64,000 nucleotides of DNA, taken from contig OZ023216.1 of NCBI GenBank assembly GCA_963995525.1, positions 39,354,219-39,418,218 on the forward strand. Direction: 5' to 3'. Position numbers and translations under genes: made by a program. The stretch is from Escarpia spicata (lineage: Eukaryota > Annelida > Polychaeta > Sabellida > Siboglinidae). A model generated the notes under the pieces. That model searched no databases. It was not told where the DNA came from and saw nothing but the letters and a program-made list of their open reading frames with translations. Position 1 is the stretch's first letter. The number at the start of each line of letters is the position of its first letter. This document shows, piece by piece, positions 18,940-30,637 of the stretch.

Positions 18940-19546
18940 TTTCTATCTCACGTTGCCTAGCAATGCTTCCATGCGCACGCACCCCGATAACATGCTGACC
19001 CACTACATTACGACGCTACCGCAACGTTTCACCCTATCGGAGAGGTGGGAGTGCGAACGGGTGGAGATACAGTACCCACACAGTTGGGGCACCGTGATAG
19101 AAAACGACGCATGGTTCAATGTATCGCTGTCGATAGACGTGACTATAAACGTGTGGATCATGACCAAGAAGAGTACCAGAATCGAGACCGGACAATATAA
19201 AGATACTTGGACACTAGTCTTCACGATTAACGCCGCTCTACGCCGCGTGGCGGGAGAGGGATGGGTGAAACTGAGCTACAGTACCATCACGCATAAGATA
19301 ACGGTGCACATGCTACCGAATACCGTCTTCCGCGTTGATATGCTGTCCACCATTCTCGGCTTTCGCGAAAATACGTTGCCGGCTCTCCCGCAGGATCCCG
19401 AGAAAAAGGTATATATCACAGAAGCAGACACCGTGGTGAACATGGAACGAGGGCTCGAATCGCTCTACGTCTACACGGATGTTGTGGAACCACAAGTTGC
19501 GCATCGGACACGGACCAGGAAGTATATTCGGAGGTCTACTGCGTAG
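18926..19546 (+). CDS. Polinton minor capsid protein (penton-like)
   Basis: A 206-residue open frame starting TSDFYLTLPSNASM, then THYITTLPQRFTLSERWE and VEIQYPHSW, the conserved N-terminal signature of Polinton minor capsid (single jelly-roll) proteins. A beta-rich middle and SLYVYTDVVEPQVA near the end match the family's closing region, after which the usual remaining C-terminal strands are lost into a basic nonsense tail. Probably truncated by a frameshift near 19500. It forms capsid vertices together with the major capsid protein at 19860-21066. Confidence 0.8.
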   Translation: MTTSDFYLTLPSNASMRTHPDNMLTHYITTLPQRFTLSERWECERVEIQYPHSWGTVIENDAWFNVSLSIDVTINVWIMTKKSTRIETGQYKDTWTLVFTINAALRRVAGEGWVKLSYSTITHKITVHMLPNTVFRVDMLSTILGFRENTLPALPQDPEKKVYITEADTVVNMERGLESLYVYTDVVEPQVAHRTRTRKYIRRSTA

Positions 19547-19844
19547 CGTCATGCCGCTCATCAAGAGAGGTGCCGTGGCGTTGGGGAAGAGAGCGTTATC
19601 GACCGGCGCGCGCATAGCCGACGACGTCTTGTCGGGACAGAACATCAAAACGGCCGCCAAACATCGCGTCACCGCTGCCTGTAGGGACATGTTGTGCGAC
19701 CTCTTGACCCCTGGTGTGCAATCGCGTAACCGTATAAGAGGCGCACCCGCCATGAAACGAGCCAGTACAGCCGGGAGACGGAAGAAGACACGCACGTCGC
19801 GGAAACGTGAGTCCGACATATTCGACGATGGCTTTCGTGCATAA
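19479..19844 (+). CDS. Polinton pVI/pX-like basic protein
   Basis: A 121-residue frame overlapping the minor capsid end. It has a Gly-rich amphipathic start (GPGSIFGGLLRSVMPLIKRG, KRALSTGARIADDV), Lys/Ala helices and a strongly basic C-terminus (RRKKTRTSRKRESDIFDDGF). This matches a small late Polinton protein compared with adenovirus pVI/pX membrane-lytic and core proteins; that parallel is from the literature as I recall it. It likely starts inside, near MPLIKRG or at an upstream ATG. Mostly intact. Confidence 0.65.
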   Translation: MLWNHKLRIGHGPGSIFGGLLRSVMPLIKRGAVALGKRALSTGARIADDVLSGQNIKTAAKHRVTAACRDMLCDLLTPGVQSRNRIRGAPAMKRASTAGRRKKTRTSRKRESDIFDDGFRA

Positions 19845-19859
19845 ACAATCGTGTGAGGG

Positions 19860-21066
19860 GGGTAAAGAACGAGCTCGATGTCTTTACCGTGCCTTCGACT
19901 CAGACCAGCATCATCGATATTCACACGGAACAACATGTCCATGTCCTCACTCGACTCGGGCGGACCGATAGAATTCGTCATACCCGGATCGGGAGACAAT
20001 TACCTGGATATCTCCAGCACGATGCTATACGTTCAAGCGAAGGTGACCCGTGCCGATGGAGCCGACCTCGACGCCGCCGATGTCGTCGGTCCCGCGAATA
20101 ACTGGCTTCATTCGCTGTTCAGTCAGGTCGACGTCTACCTGAACGGAACGCTCGTGACTCCCTCGACCAACACGTACCCGTACCGCGCCTACATAGAGAC
20201 GCTGCTGAGTTACGGAGACAATGCCAAGGAGACGCAACTGACGAGCCAGATGTGGCACAAGGACACGAGCAATCGCATGGAAGCCGTCGAAATAGCCGCC
20301 GGCGATGCAGCCAACTCGGGGTTCGTCAACAGACGCAACATGATCGCTCGGAGTCGTGTGGTCGACATGATGGGTCGTCTCCAGGATAAATTCTTCATCA
20401 ACGGCGTAGAGGTCAAGATAAGTCTGGTGCGCAGCAAGGATATACGTTCGCGCTGATGGCAGGCGGCGCCAACCCCGACAAACAAGGTAAAGGTAGTCAA
20501 CGCCACACTGTTCGTCAAAAAGGCCACCCTGAATCCGGGGTGCAGATGGCTCACATCAAAGCCCTCGAAAAAACAACGGCCAAGTATCCGATGCGACCCG
20601 TCGACTGCAAGGTCTACTCCATTCCCACGAGTACCCGCTCGCACATGCACGTAATCTCTTTCTTGGCAATCTTCTAAAACGTATCGTGCTGTGCTGCATC
20701 GATAACGACGCCTACAATGGAACCTACGCCAACAATCCGTTCCACGCCAAAAACAACCACATCAACTTCATCGTCGTGTACGTACGACATATACCCTCCA
20801 AACCTTTCCAGCCCAATTTCGACGACGACCTCTTCGTCAAGCGCTACCACAACCTGTTCACCTCGACGGGTAAGGTGTGGCAGGACGAAGGAAACGGCTT
20901 GTATCGCGCCGACTTCCGACACGGCTACACCTTCTTTGGCTTGGATCTCACCCCCGATGCGTGCGACGACTGCTGCTTCCATCTGGTACAAAAGGGCAAC
21001 CTGCGCATCGAGATTCATTTCCGCGATGCACTGACGACCACTGTGAACGTCGTCGCCTACGCCTAG
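19860..21066 (+). pseudogene. Polinton major capsid protein (double jelly roll), frameshifted
   Basis: Three consecutive pieces in different frames. The first (19878-20456) carries SLDSGGPIEFVIPGSGDNYL, NWLHSLFSQVDVYLNG and YPYRAYIETLLSYG, the most conserved N-terminal jelly-roll block. The second (20456-20677) has KYPMRPVDCKVYSIP. The third (20686-21066) has CIDNDAYNGTYANNPF, NFDDDLFVKRYHNLF and a C-terminal DLTPDACDD. The N-terminal lead is in yet another frame. Total length (~400 aa) fits the family, so little is deleted; at least three indels disable it. Known role: main capsid shell. Confidence 0.9.
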
Positions 21067-21128
21067 TTCGAGACCGTGCTGGAGATCGACTAGAGTCGCA
21101 ACGTCATTTACGACTTCTGATTGAGACC

Positions 21129-21393
21129 ATGCAGATCGCCCGCCTACTCCCCCTGGACCCACACGCTGAGGCTATCGTTCGTGCGATTGTAGCCAAATAC
21201 AGACTACTCGCGATAACGATAGACGCTTACCCGATCGCCTTCGTGCAACACGCACGACACCAAGAAACCGGGCGAACATTGAATAGCGCTGTACCTGGAC
21301 GGCAAAGGTAACGGTGAAGAATTCTGCTCGTACGTCTTGCCGCCACGGCACGTCGAGTTCCGTCGATTCACGAATAAACATTGTGTAAAATGA
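21129..21393 (+). pseudogene. Adenain-like cysteine protease, N-terminal part with stop
   Basis: Starts MQIARLLPLDPHAEAIV at 21129 and shows the adenain pattern AYPIAFV, then the catalytic His region where the expected His-Trp is His followed by TGA (W to stop) near 21275. LYLDGKGNGEEFCSYVLPPR then follows in shifted frame. The catalytic Cys region and C-terminus are absent, so the gene is truncated at the element's right end at about 21395. Known role: maturation of capsid proteins. Confidence 0.7.
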
Positions 21394-21395
21394 GT

Positions 21396-22020
<625 letters not shown>

Positions 22021-22021
<1 letters not shown>

Positions 22022-22351
22022 TCTCTAAGTGAATACCTCATTAACCCCTCATACCCAACCTTCCCGTAGGAGGCTCTACCTCCATAACATTCCGCCAGGT
22101 GGCACTACTTCCACTTCTTTCTGTTATATGAGACAGCCATGTTTCTGGCGACACGCTTCCGCTATTGAAAATTCCGTATTTACAAACACTATAAGTGACC
22201 TGGCCATTCACGCATTTTGTAGAATTCCTTACACGAAGTTTCGCACCATTTAGTAGAATCCACACTATTAGGAAGCGACCATCTTTCAAACTATTCATTT
22301 CCGGTTGCACGACTCCTTAAAATATAAACACTGAATATAAACACTGTGAAA
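22021..22351. other. Non-coding, nothing recognised
   Basis: Lies just inside the inner boundary of the right arm. Contains a short tandem of TATAAACACTG at 22323-22346. Confidence 0.35.
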
Positions 22352-22440
22352 TGAGTCGCCGTGCTTTCTGCATCATATATTTTGGAACACTGTCGTTGAT
22401 TTCATTTTTGATGCTTTAATTTTGGATGATTTCATTTTCG

Positions 22441-22773
22441 TTAGCAGGTTGTACTTTGCTTTTGTCTGCAGTTGGAAATGTTTTGATGTTCCTGTATACG
22501 TTTGTCGGAAAGATCGTTGTACCGACTCAACACCTGATTATACAACACGACCTTTTCCCTATCGTCTATATCGCTTCGTTCTAATATGTCTCGCATTTCG
22601 TCGCCGAGTCGTCGCAAGACACTTTCGATGGGATTGATAGTAGAACGTTGCTGTTGAATGTTGTCCAAAATACGGGGATCGACCAACGCCGTTTTCTTTG
22701 TATGCTTTATGGTCACCCGAGACGGAGACAGCAATATCGAGTTTGTTGCTGAGGCCAGAGGCGAAGGTGTCAT
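22441..22773 (-). CDS. Conserved Polinton protein, right-arm copy (N-terminal half)
   Basis: A 110-residue minus-strand frame with HTKKTALVDPRILDNIQQQR, RRLGDEMRDILERSDID and EKVVLYNQVLSRYNDL. It supplies the VDPR start that the left copy lost and stops where arm homology ends, so the C-terminal VNDVLRKRK half is absent. Together the three copies show the family layout. Confidence 0.6.
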   Translation of the reverse strand: MTPSPLASATNSILLSPSRVTIKHTKKTALVDPRILDNIQQQRSTINPIESVLRRLGDEMRDILERSDIDDREKVVLYNQVLSRYNDLSDKRIQEHQNISNCRQKQSTTC

Positions 22774-22839
22774 AGTAAGCGCCGGGACAAGGGGATTCAG
22801 TGACGTGGTGTTTGTCGATCGTTCACGGTGATTGGGAAC

Positions 22840-22930
22840 AATGTGACGTTTTCCGACGTGAGAAATCTCGCTTGCAATGTGGGCACTGGAACGGTGATGG
22901 TGTGGGCTTGTTGGCAGCTGGTCGAATAGT
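22840..22930 (-). pseudogene. C2H2-type zinc finger remnant upstream of conserved protein
   Basis: On the minus strand one frame reads FQCPHCKRDFSRRKTSHC, the first half of a C2H2 finger, in the frame next to HTITVPV. The left arm (11300-11370) has the same DNA with the cysteines destroyed. Confidence 0.45.
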
Positions 22931-23094
22931 CGATAAGCTTATAATGTAGGTTTTTATGGTTCAAATGTAAGCAATGAAATGAACCGCGAGATGAATTTTA
23001 CGCAGTAAAATGTGAAAATGTTACCAAGGTAACATGTTGAAAAGATAACATGTTAAAAAAGAGACGAAGGGAGGGCGTGAGCGAGTGAATGATG

Positions 23095-23465
23095 ATTGAG
23101 TGAATGAGAGGTGACTGAGGGATGAGTGAGTGAATAAGAGAGGAATTGTGTGAGTGAGTGATGAGTGAATGAGAAAGGTATTGTGTGTGTGAGTGAGTGA
23201 TGAATGAGTGATGAGAGCATGAGAGAGGGATTGCGTGAGTGAGTGAGTGAGTGAGTGATGAGTGAGTGAGTGAGTGAGTGATGAGTGAGTGAGTGAGTGA
23301 TGAGTGAGTGAGTGAGTGAGTGATGAGTGATGAGTGAGTGAGTGAGTGAGTGATGAGTGAGTGAGTGAGTGAGTGAGTGAGTGAGTGAGGGAGTGAGGGA
23401 GTGAGTGAGTGAGTGAGTGAGTGATGAGTGAGTGAGTGAGTGATTGAGTGATGAGTGAGTTAGTG
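23095..23465 (-). repeat. (GTGA)n tract, right-arm counterpart
   Basis: Imperfect GTGA repeats with GTGATGA and GAATGAG variants, in the mirrored position of 10276-11087. Shorter and more degenerate. Confidence 0.9.
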
Positions 23466-23549
23466 CACTATCTGTTGTTATAACAAAGCATTATACTACG
23501 ATATGAAGGTCGAAGGTTTATACGTTTTATTATGGTACAAAAGAACAAA

Positions 23550-24735
23550 CATTATTTACTTTACACCCTCCATTATTGCCAGCACCGTTTACATCATAGT
23601 GTTTTGCCACTGTTCCGAAACAGTCTTGCAAACTAATCTTGATAGTACACAAATGTTCGAATAATTTTTAACTTGCCTCTAATAAAACAGTCAACCAGTC
23701 TTTAATCACCGTGGTTGAATTAATGTCACCAATGACCCCATCAAAGCACAAGACAGATTTATTTACAAGTCATCCTCCATAACTGCCAGAACCATTTGCT
23801 TTGTTTCGCCACTGCTCTGATACAGAGTCTTGCAACTAACTCTCGATATTACACAACTGATGGGACGTCAGGTCGGATTGCTTCATACCTGCGTCTAATA
23901 AAATATTCAACCAGTCTTTCATCACAGCAGTTGAAATAGTGTCATCAACGGCCTCGTCAAAGTGCATTTTAATTATAATTTAATCAGGTAACATACAATC
24001 GTGATGAAATTGACTAGGAACGTTTATCTCGCAAACGGGGCATTGTCGTCTTAAGAGTTCAAAGACGCTACATGCTATTTGACGTACAAGCATCTTCTTC
24101 ATTTCGGTCACAGGAAAGTCAATGATAAAGTTCGGACCAGCGGCGACAGGAGCGGAAGTTGTGACATAGGCAGGAGCAGAAGTTGTGACATCGGCAGTGT
24201 CGGTCGAAGTCGTGACATCGGCAGGGATGACAGCAGGTAGAAGTTGAAACAGGGTACGGGCTCTGGTGTACCACCTTTAGCTGTGTGACGTTGTAGTTTA
24301 TGTAGGTACCTTGTTAAGTTTTCTTTATAGTGAGGTACACACGAGTTCCCGTCAATGAGTTCAGTTTGTAAGTCTGCATCGTTTCGTCCATAACAGCAAA
24401 GGTGTCGGCACTCACGTCTATGAGACTGGCCATAGACTGGTCGAATAAAGTCAGTCATATACATTAATCCGTCGACATCGCGACAAAGCACATTCGAACA
24501 TTGAAATGCATGTCAGAGGCCACGTAACCGTGTCGTTCGCATTGCAAATGTCCCCTATCGTCGACAATCATACGCTTCTTGTCTTGCAGTATCTGCACCC
24601 AATGGTTCCGACTGCGGGGAGGGCTGTTGGTCACCGGAATGACCGGTTCGCTCGTCGGTTCATCCGCATCGCTCGAGTCTGCTGCATCGCGAGGGCTATA
24701 TTAGGGTGTCTTCAACATGATGATATTAGCCACGG
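23550..24735 (-). pseudogene. Polinton arm gene 3, right copy
   Basis: The usual start in ACCATGGCT is ACCGTGGCT here, so the ATG is lost. The Met-Leu-Lys-Thr-Pro start, zinc-ribbon area (TGCAGATACTG-type DNA) and MYMTDFIRP are present. It then retains a segment missing on the left: in one frame TFAVMDETMQTYKLNSLTG, then TRVYLTIKKT, looks like OB-fold strands. VTT repeats, the ARQ-type Cys block and two ~65-residue modules (VMKDWLNILLDAGMKQSD) follow without a LINE. Several stops and frame changes. Confidence 0.5.
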
Positions 24736-24777
24736 TGGCGTCGTGATATGATTGACGATCCGACTGGCAGAGCGTCG

Positions 24778-24846
24778 CGTTTATATAGATTTCGGAGAAA
24801 TCACGAGCGTGCCGAATAAGAACGGATCTCAGAGTAGTGTCTACAA
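24778..24846 (-). promoter_or_regulatory. Shared promoter module, right-arm copy before gene 3
   Basis: On the minus strand: ACTCTGAGATCCGTTCTTAT, TCGGCACGCTCGTGAT and ATCTATATAAACG. It has one Polinton-arm TATA box better preserved than on the left (TATGTAAAAG). Confidence 0.55.
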
Positions 24847-25569
24847 GTAGTTGACGCGCACATAGCACAATAGGTTTCCGAGAGTGTTTCAACCTTTTTT
24901 GAAGCCATATCCAAGTCCTCAAAAGCTTTCTTTCCATGGTACACGCTCCACCAGTTCAGCATTTCCGGTTGCCAACAATATGGCTCTCAAGTCCTTTGAT
25001 GCCTTGAATTTTGCGAGCAGCAAATGCCGCATCCAGTACACACGGGCATCGTTCCAACCAGATATCGTCTCCCTGATCTGTTTGCTTTTTCGCTTTGCCA
25101 AGTGCGCGTGTTTTGCTGCTACAATGCTTTCCTCTATTGATATGCGTGCTCACCCGAATTAAAGACCCAACCGAGCGCTTCGACCATAGCACTGGGTCGA
25201 ACCAGGGGTCGGTTTCACAGCGACCTGTGGTTCGGGTTGAGGTTCCGGTTCCGGTGCGTAGAGGCTCGACGGTACGACTGGTCGGTTGACAGACGGTGAC
25301 TGTGGTCGGCAGACTGATGCCGCGAACGGTCGGCTAGTTGGTTCGTCTACATCGCTGTCGCTGAAGGCTGCGGGCGCATGGTAGTTGGGTGTTTTGACGT
25401 TCGCCGTAATACTATAGTGGTCGGACGGTGATGGCGGTCGGTTGATAGACGGTGACTGTGGTAAGCTGGCAGATGGCGCGAACGATCGGCAACACGGTTG
25501 GTCTACGTCGCTGTCGCTAAAGGCCGAAGGAATGTGGTAGTTGGGTGTTTTCCACGTGATGTTAGCCAT
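24840..25569 (-). CDS. Polinton arm gene 2, right copy (N-terminal part intact)
   Basis: ATG at 25569; the first 136 codons run uninterrupted to 25159. They consist of two tandem ~55-residue units (KTPNYHIPSAFSDSDVDQP and KTPNYHAPAAFSDSDVDEP, each followed by PQSPS-NRP) and a EPEPQPEP stretch; the left copy has only one unit. After the first stop the conserved C-terminal block continues in other frames (GDDIWLERCPCVLDAAFA at ~25090, LLRTWIWLQKRLKHSRKP at ~24925) to ~24840. Function unknown. Confidence 0.5.
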
Positions 25570-25599
25570 GGTGTCGTCGTGATACGAAAAACGATCAGA

Positions 25600-25705
25600 C
25601 TGACATAACGCCTCGTTTCTATACGAATACAGGGCACGTGAGCGTGCCGAAAGGTCACATGGGCGTGCCGAATAAGCACGGACCTCAGAGTAGAAAGTAA
25701 AGACA
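25600..25705 (-). promoter_or_regulatory. Shared promoter module, right-arm copy before gene 2
   Basis: On the minus strand: CTCTGAGGTCCGTGCTTATT, CGGCACGCCCATGTGACC, TCGGCACGCTCACGTG and a weakened TATA (GTATAGAAACG), then GTCTGATCGTTTTTCGTATC before the ATG. Confidence 0.6.
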
Positions 25706-25751
25706 CGGAGTGTAGAGTAATTTGCACAGCGAATACCAATTGAAACCAGTT

Positions 25752-25803
25752 TGCAACCAGGCAACCAGGCAACCAGGCAACCAGGCAACCAGGCAACCAG
25801 GCA
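25752..25803 (-). repeat. 8-bp tandem repeat (AGGCAACC)n
   Basis: About six copies of AGGCAACC. The left arm has a single GGTTGCCAGGTTGC at 6361, so it expanded only here. Confidence 0.85.
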
Positions 25804-25805
25804 GT

Positions 25806-26035
25806 AAAAACGTGTCAACTGCCTTTACTGCTGAATGTTCTGCCACACATGCCACAGGCATAATGGGACAAAAGCTTCTGACGCTTCGTCGGTGGTGATG
25901 ACGTCGGGTTGATGGTTGGCTTGGTTAACGGAGCTGACAACGACTAAATTGCTTTGGTCGTCGAAGTGGTCGTCCGACTGGTCGTTGGTCGTTGGTCCGG
26001 GTTGATTGTTCGGACGTTATCGCTAGTCATGTTGT
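25806..26035 (-). pseudogene. Polinton arm gene 1, right copy (broken)
   Basis: Starts with TSDNVRTINPDQRP and keeps the zinc finger ACGMCGRTFSSKGS, but the Trp after it is TGA and the frame also closes earlier at TTKAI-stop. Same protein as 5678-6001. Confidence 0.55.
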
Positions 26036-27999
26036 TTACCAATTTTTTACCAGGAACCTATGGTTTATGTCTTTATTACGAAGCTTGTCTACGTCATATC
26101 GCTTCACTTCCTTCCTCTGTGATTTTAAAGTACAGTGTTTGATGTATAGATGTTCTATGACAAGGAAGTGATCTGACCCCAATTCTGCTGATCGGTACGT
26201 TTTTACAGTTCTGTAGCTAGCCTGTTAAGTTGTTCTGGACAAGAACATAGTTTATTCGGTTCATAGTTCGTCCACCTGGTGAGATGAGCTTAAGTTCGCT
26301 CTGCAGTGTGAATGAATACCTGGTTATAGACGATGGTGGGTATTTGTTTATTATTAATCTCGGCGCAATTATTGGTGAATGTTTCCCAGAGAAGTTTATG
26401 TGGAGTCCGAATGACAAGATCTGTCAGGAAGTGAATTGTAAAGCCCTTTGAGCAATATATAGGAACATACGTTTATATAAGGTCAGATGACGTGTATGTG
26501 ATTGGATCATCTCTTAAATATGACAAGAACATATTTTTTAAATTTTATCCACTGAAATAACATACTAACATGATGCTATTTAGACAAGTGTAATACCTGA
26601 CAAGTTCGTTAGTTAATATATACACGCAGTTTAATGTGTAAAAATCAGCCTATCTGACCGATGTCCGAATGAAATCCCGAATGAAATAGTGTACCGTTTG
26701 GAAAAGTACTGTGACGTAAATATGTGCCATAGCTCAAATCTGTCTCACTACCGGAAACATGGAAGACACGGCGTAAGATTCTTGTGATTCGGATTTGGAG
26801 GACGGTTGCCGCACACAGCGATGGGCCATTGGCAATAGACGTCACTCAGGAAAGTTTATGACATGTACGATGATGACGACGAGGTAAAAGGAACATTTTG
26901 AGACTGTCGTTGTCGTCGGCGACAAACGACAATTTCAGATTCACAGACCGAACATCGAGTTTTATTGGAAACGGACAATACATTCTTGACATTATACACA
27001 ATCAAATGGAATCTTTCCAACGTCAAATACAACGTCTACGTACAACTGTATCATATTGTAATAGTATTAATACATATGCGCGCTGTAGCGAAAAATACTG
27101 CCGCACCGATCCTTAATTACCGATCACCGTGCACATGGACTATACAATTGCTAGAATTTAAATTATTTGAAAACATAAGTATGGTGTGCATTAAATGTAC
27201 TTTAATTAATGTAGTGTATGTGGATTGCATACTTGGGTAGTATATAAGTAACTCTGCATACAGTATCTTTGTTTCATTACTGGCATCAAACCAACTATAT
27301 AAAGGTCTCTAAAAATTTAATTAGTGTGCATAGTATACGTTATATCTTGTGTGACTGTCAAACGGATAAAATAATTTTACTCTTATTGTCATGAGAATGT
27401 GTAACACATGACGACATAATTATATATATATATATATATATATAATCACAGGAAGGTAGAATTTAGGACGCTAAAACGTTGTAAATGCGAACACCAGTGC
27501 AGTCATCCCAGCTCGTACGAATAGGCTAAGCAAACAAAACATTGTGTTTCGAGTCCTGTTATGCAATAACATAGCCTAATCGTGATATTAGTATACCACA
27601 GTATGGGGTACGTTATTGGCAATATTTTCTTTAATTAGGCCTATAATAATTATTATAGAATATGCATCATGGCGGATAGTTGTCAAGTAATATTTTAGGA
27701 GGTGTACACGCTAGCGTGAATAAAAGCGCGAAATGGGTGGGAGGTCTCAAACATGTCCACAAATAGCGAGACATACGTTATGGATGGTCACTTAACCTTA
27801 TTCTAGGGTAAGTTTCTTAACCAGTTAAATACAATCGACCCTCTTAGTTGTTACATTACAAATTGAATTAAAAGTAGTTTCAACTCGATTTATAAAATTA
27901 TATATTTGTTCCATTTATGGAAACATCTTTATAACAAAATAAATGTGTAAAGCAAATTACTAGATGTTAGTAATAATTATTGTAACACAACATTATGTG
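26036..27999. other. Non-coding; SINE-like tail, short repeats
   Basis: No gene recognised. 26275-26490 resembles the body and tail of the SINE at 4392-4740 (GAATACCTGGTTATAGACGA; AAGCCCTTTGAGCAATATAT). A (TA)n run is at 27422-27444. Short frames at 26.6-27.2 kb have no detectable domain. Confidence 0.35.
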
Positions 28000-28018
28000 T
28001 TTTATTCCTAATATATAT

Positions 28019-28267
28019 ATGGACAACACCAATGCGATACTGAACCTAGCGCTTCTATCGAATGATGACGAAGCCATGGACATAGCCATGCAGCATCTGT
28101 ATGACAAGGAAAAACGTTTCGTTAAACAACGACGATTTTTCCTCATTGATGCCAACAATGAGTATTGTTGGAATATGTTTAGGTTTCAAAAAGATCATTT
28201 GCGTCGTCTGAAATGTGCTCTGCATATTCCCGACACCATGAGGTTGCCAAACAAGAACAGTCTACAA
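28019..28267 (+). CDS. Harbinger transposase-derived (HARBI1-like) N-terminal exon
   Basis: From the Met at 28019, 83 residues ending FRFQKDHLRRLKCALHIPD then TMRLPNKNSLQ, directly before a GTAAAA donor-like site. The pattern FRF-x-KD-x-L-x-RL-x-x-AL-x-IPD is the N-terminal region of Harbinger/HARBI1-like nucleases in invertebrates. The catalytic DDE exons are not visible in the following 2.5 kb, so it is either an isolated remnant or the first exon of a gene with distant exons. The splice junction is inferred. Confidence 0.5.
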
Positions 28268-30637
28268 GTAAAATGGTTATTAAACGTTGTTTTTTGTTTT
28301 AATAAGTATGAACGCCGAGAACAAATTGCAAACAAACGCCACATCTGACACTGATTGACAGCTAGTCAGCGCACTTTGCATAATAACATTTTTAGTAACA
28401 GTTGTTTTAATCAACTGGTTGCACATAGTCCTCTCGGCAAAATCTACATTTTACATAAACCGACTAATACAAAGCCTTAGGTATTTATTTTCGTAGATGC
28501 ACAAAAACGTGGTATGCCAGCATTGCAACATAGGTCATAGCCAAAGTAGACATAAATGCAACCAACGACTCAACTACGTTTACAAAACAATTAATTAATT
28601 AGTTTAGGTTAATATACATAGTAGGCCCATATAACTATCTATGTGGGCTTAATAAACATTATATAAACATATTGTTACAATATGGTATATAGGTGCGCTT
28701 AGCCATGCATAAGCCTAGGCTAAGCATGTGGAGGCCAATAAACAAATGTGTATTGCACTGTTATTGCGCCTCACTGCATCGCTGCATATGAAAACAAGCA
28801 AATGGTAGGTCGTCAAACATGCATGCATGTAATTTATAATTCAATTTTATTTAGCTATTAGCTATGTAGCTATTACTCTGTATAGTTACATTTGAATTAC
28901 CATGACTATTTATATACAAAATAAGTCGGCGTTTGTACTTACGCGAAATATCCATCTTTGGCGCACGTACGCGAAGTCGAACCGCAGATGCCGCGTAAAC
29001 CTCTGATTGGATCGCAAAAGCTGTGACGTAGAACTCAATTAACTTTGCGGTCGGCGTATGTTTTTGGCGTCAGGTTTGTGCTTATTGCGTTAGCTAATGG
29101 TGTCTATTAACAACAGTCGAGCCGAGGAGTTGAATGACATTCTTTGAAGCTAAGACGAACTGCTCAGTTTTAGTTAAAGAACGGTCCCGTTCCATTCGCA
29201 GATGTGCGCTCCAAAAACTGAGAGTTCATTGCTGATATTGAAATATTCTGAGTAATTTTGTATACGGTTAACAACGTATTACATATATATCAAGTACAAC
29301 TCATAAACGCAATAAATCGCAGCTACGCCTACGTTTTGTCACTCGTCTTGGATTTGGCTTAACTCGACTCAAAACCAAGTTGCTTCGCCTTCGCAGCTCG
29401 CTTCGGTGTTTTGGGGACGTCAAACTTCGTCTCTTTCTGGTGGTTCTCTTGACAATAGTCGGGATGATTGGTAATGTCACTGGGACTTGCATTATTCGAA
29501 TTCACAAACTGCTGTATCCATCACGAAACAACTACTGTCAACATGATCACACTGACACAGTCAAAGGCATAGCAGATGAGAGTGCAACTTTCAAATGGCG
29601 ATATCGATGGCGATGAGCTGATCATCAAATTCAGTTGATGTATCTCTTTATAATCCATTCATTTCTTGTCTTTGGCATGGCATTCGATCGAAAACAAACA
29701 ATTCTTCGCCGAAGCATTTCCATAGCTATCATCCAATGTACAATGACTGGTTGTCATTAATCGAAGGCAACATTACGATAACCGCCGAATAACATGGCCA
29801 ACTTCGATCAGCCGCCAGCTTCTATGACACACATGACGTCACACTCACGGAAACTCCCGAAGACAACATTTCAGAGGCGATGTGTGAGGAAGCATTCTTA
29901 TTGACGTGATTTAAAAAAAATTACATTGACCTTTTTTTTTTTACTACATGATTATCTTATTTTATATATATTCTGTTTATTATAGCATTTATTTAAACCT
30001 GTTCACGTCACCCTTAAGTCAGTGTGAATGATGAACAATCTAATCTAAAAAAAATTGACGTCTTTTGTCTTTTGTTTATAGTTTTCCTTATAGAAACCAA
30101 TGTTAACCAGCAAACACACGAAATGCAACGCCGTTGTTAGATTGTTACCTGTGCTCAGTGCAGGTTTTAATCGACTGTTTAATATTATAAGATCAAATAC
30201 ACGGAACTTGTTCCTGACAGATTCTTGGCTTCGATTATAGTTGATAACAAAGAATCAGCCTCATCAATCGTTCAAATGATGAGAACAAACCAATTTTGTA
30301 CATTTAAACAATACACTCATCGTATTCACCAACGCTGTGTGGGCGACGTTTGACTTGTCCTTTTGAAATATGCCGTTGCACAACTAGAGAGAATGAGTCG
30401 AGTTTTGTTGGAGACGCGGACGCCATTGCGCGTATTCCACGGCGAACATCCCGTCGTACTTATAACAAGGTGACCAGGAATCTGCTCACTTTCTACACGC
30501 CACGACGAACATCTGCGTGCTAAACAACGATGTCATTGTTGGCAATTTCAAATGGTCTTGCCACTGGCCCGCATCGAGCTTTCTGTGCCAGTGTTGATAC
30601 GGCACGCAGCGCTTAACGCACACCGGCCGGAAGTGCG
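28268..30637. other. Mostly non-coding; one basic frame of unknown meaning
   Basis: No clear gene. A minus-strand frame (29492-29301) is strongly basic (KRTTRKRRSLTSPKHRSELR, then a second KRRRS cluster), like a nuclear localisation signal, but no domain accompanies it. The rest is AT-rich with homopolymer T near 29930. Confidence 0.3.

Larger units (their letters stand above)
14600..21395 (+). mobile_element. Polinton/Maverick core, all genes on plus strand, decayed
   Basis: Eleven recognisable Polinton gene relics in one orientation: DNA polymerase B C-terminus, small membrane protein, FtsK/HerA-type packaging ATPase, small basic protein, conserved Polinton protein, chromodomain integrase, small membrane protein, minor capsid, pVI/pX-like, major capsid, protease. 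Base composition is clearly more GC- and CpG-rich than the AT-rich surroundings. Nearly every long gene has frameshifts or stops, so the element is not autonomous. Polintons are self-synthesising elements related to virus-like adintoviruses. Confidence 0.9.
22352..26035 (-). mobile_element. Right inverted arm of the Polinton composite
   Basis: Inverted copy of 5678-11652, read on the minus strand from gene 1 (about 26035) to the truncated conserved Polinton protein (22441). It lacks the LINE, has a shorter tetranucleotide tract and fewer coding minisatellite repeats. Its gene 2 copy is the better preserved one, while gene 1 and gene 3 carry stops or a lost start. Confidence 0.8.
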
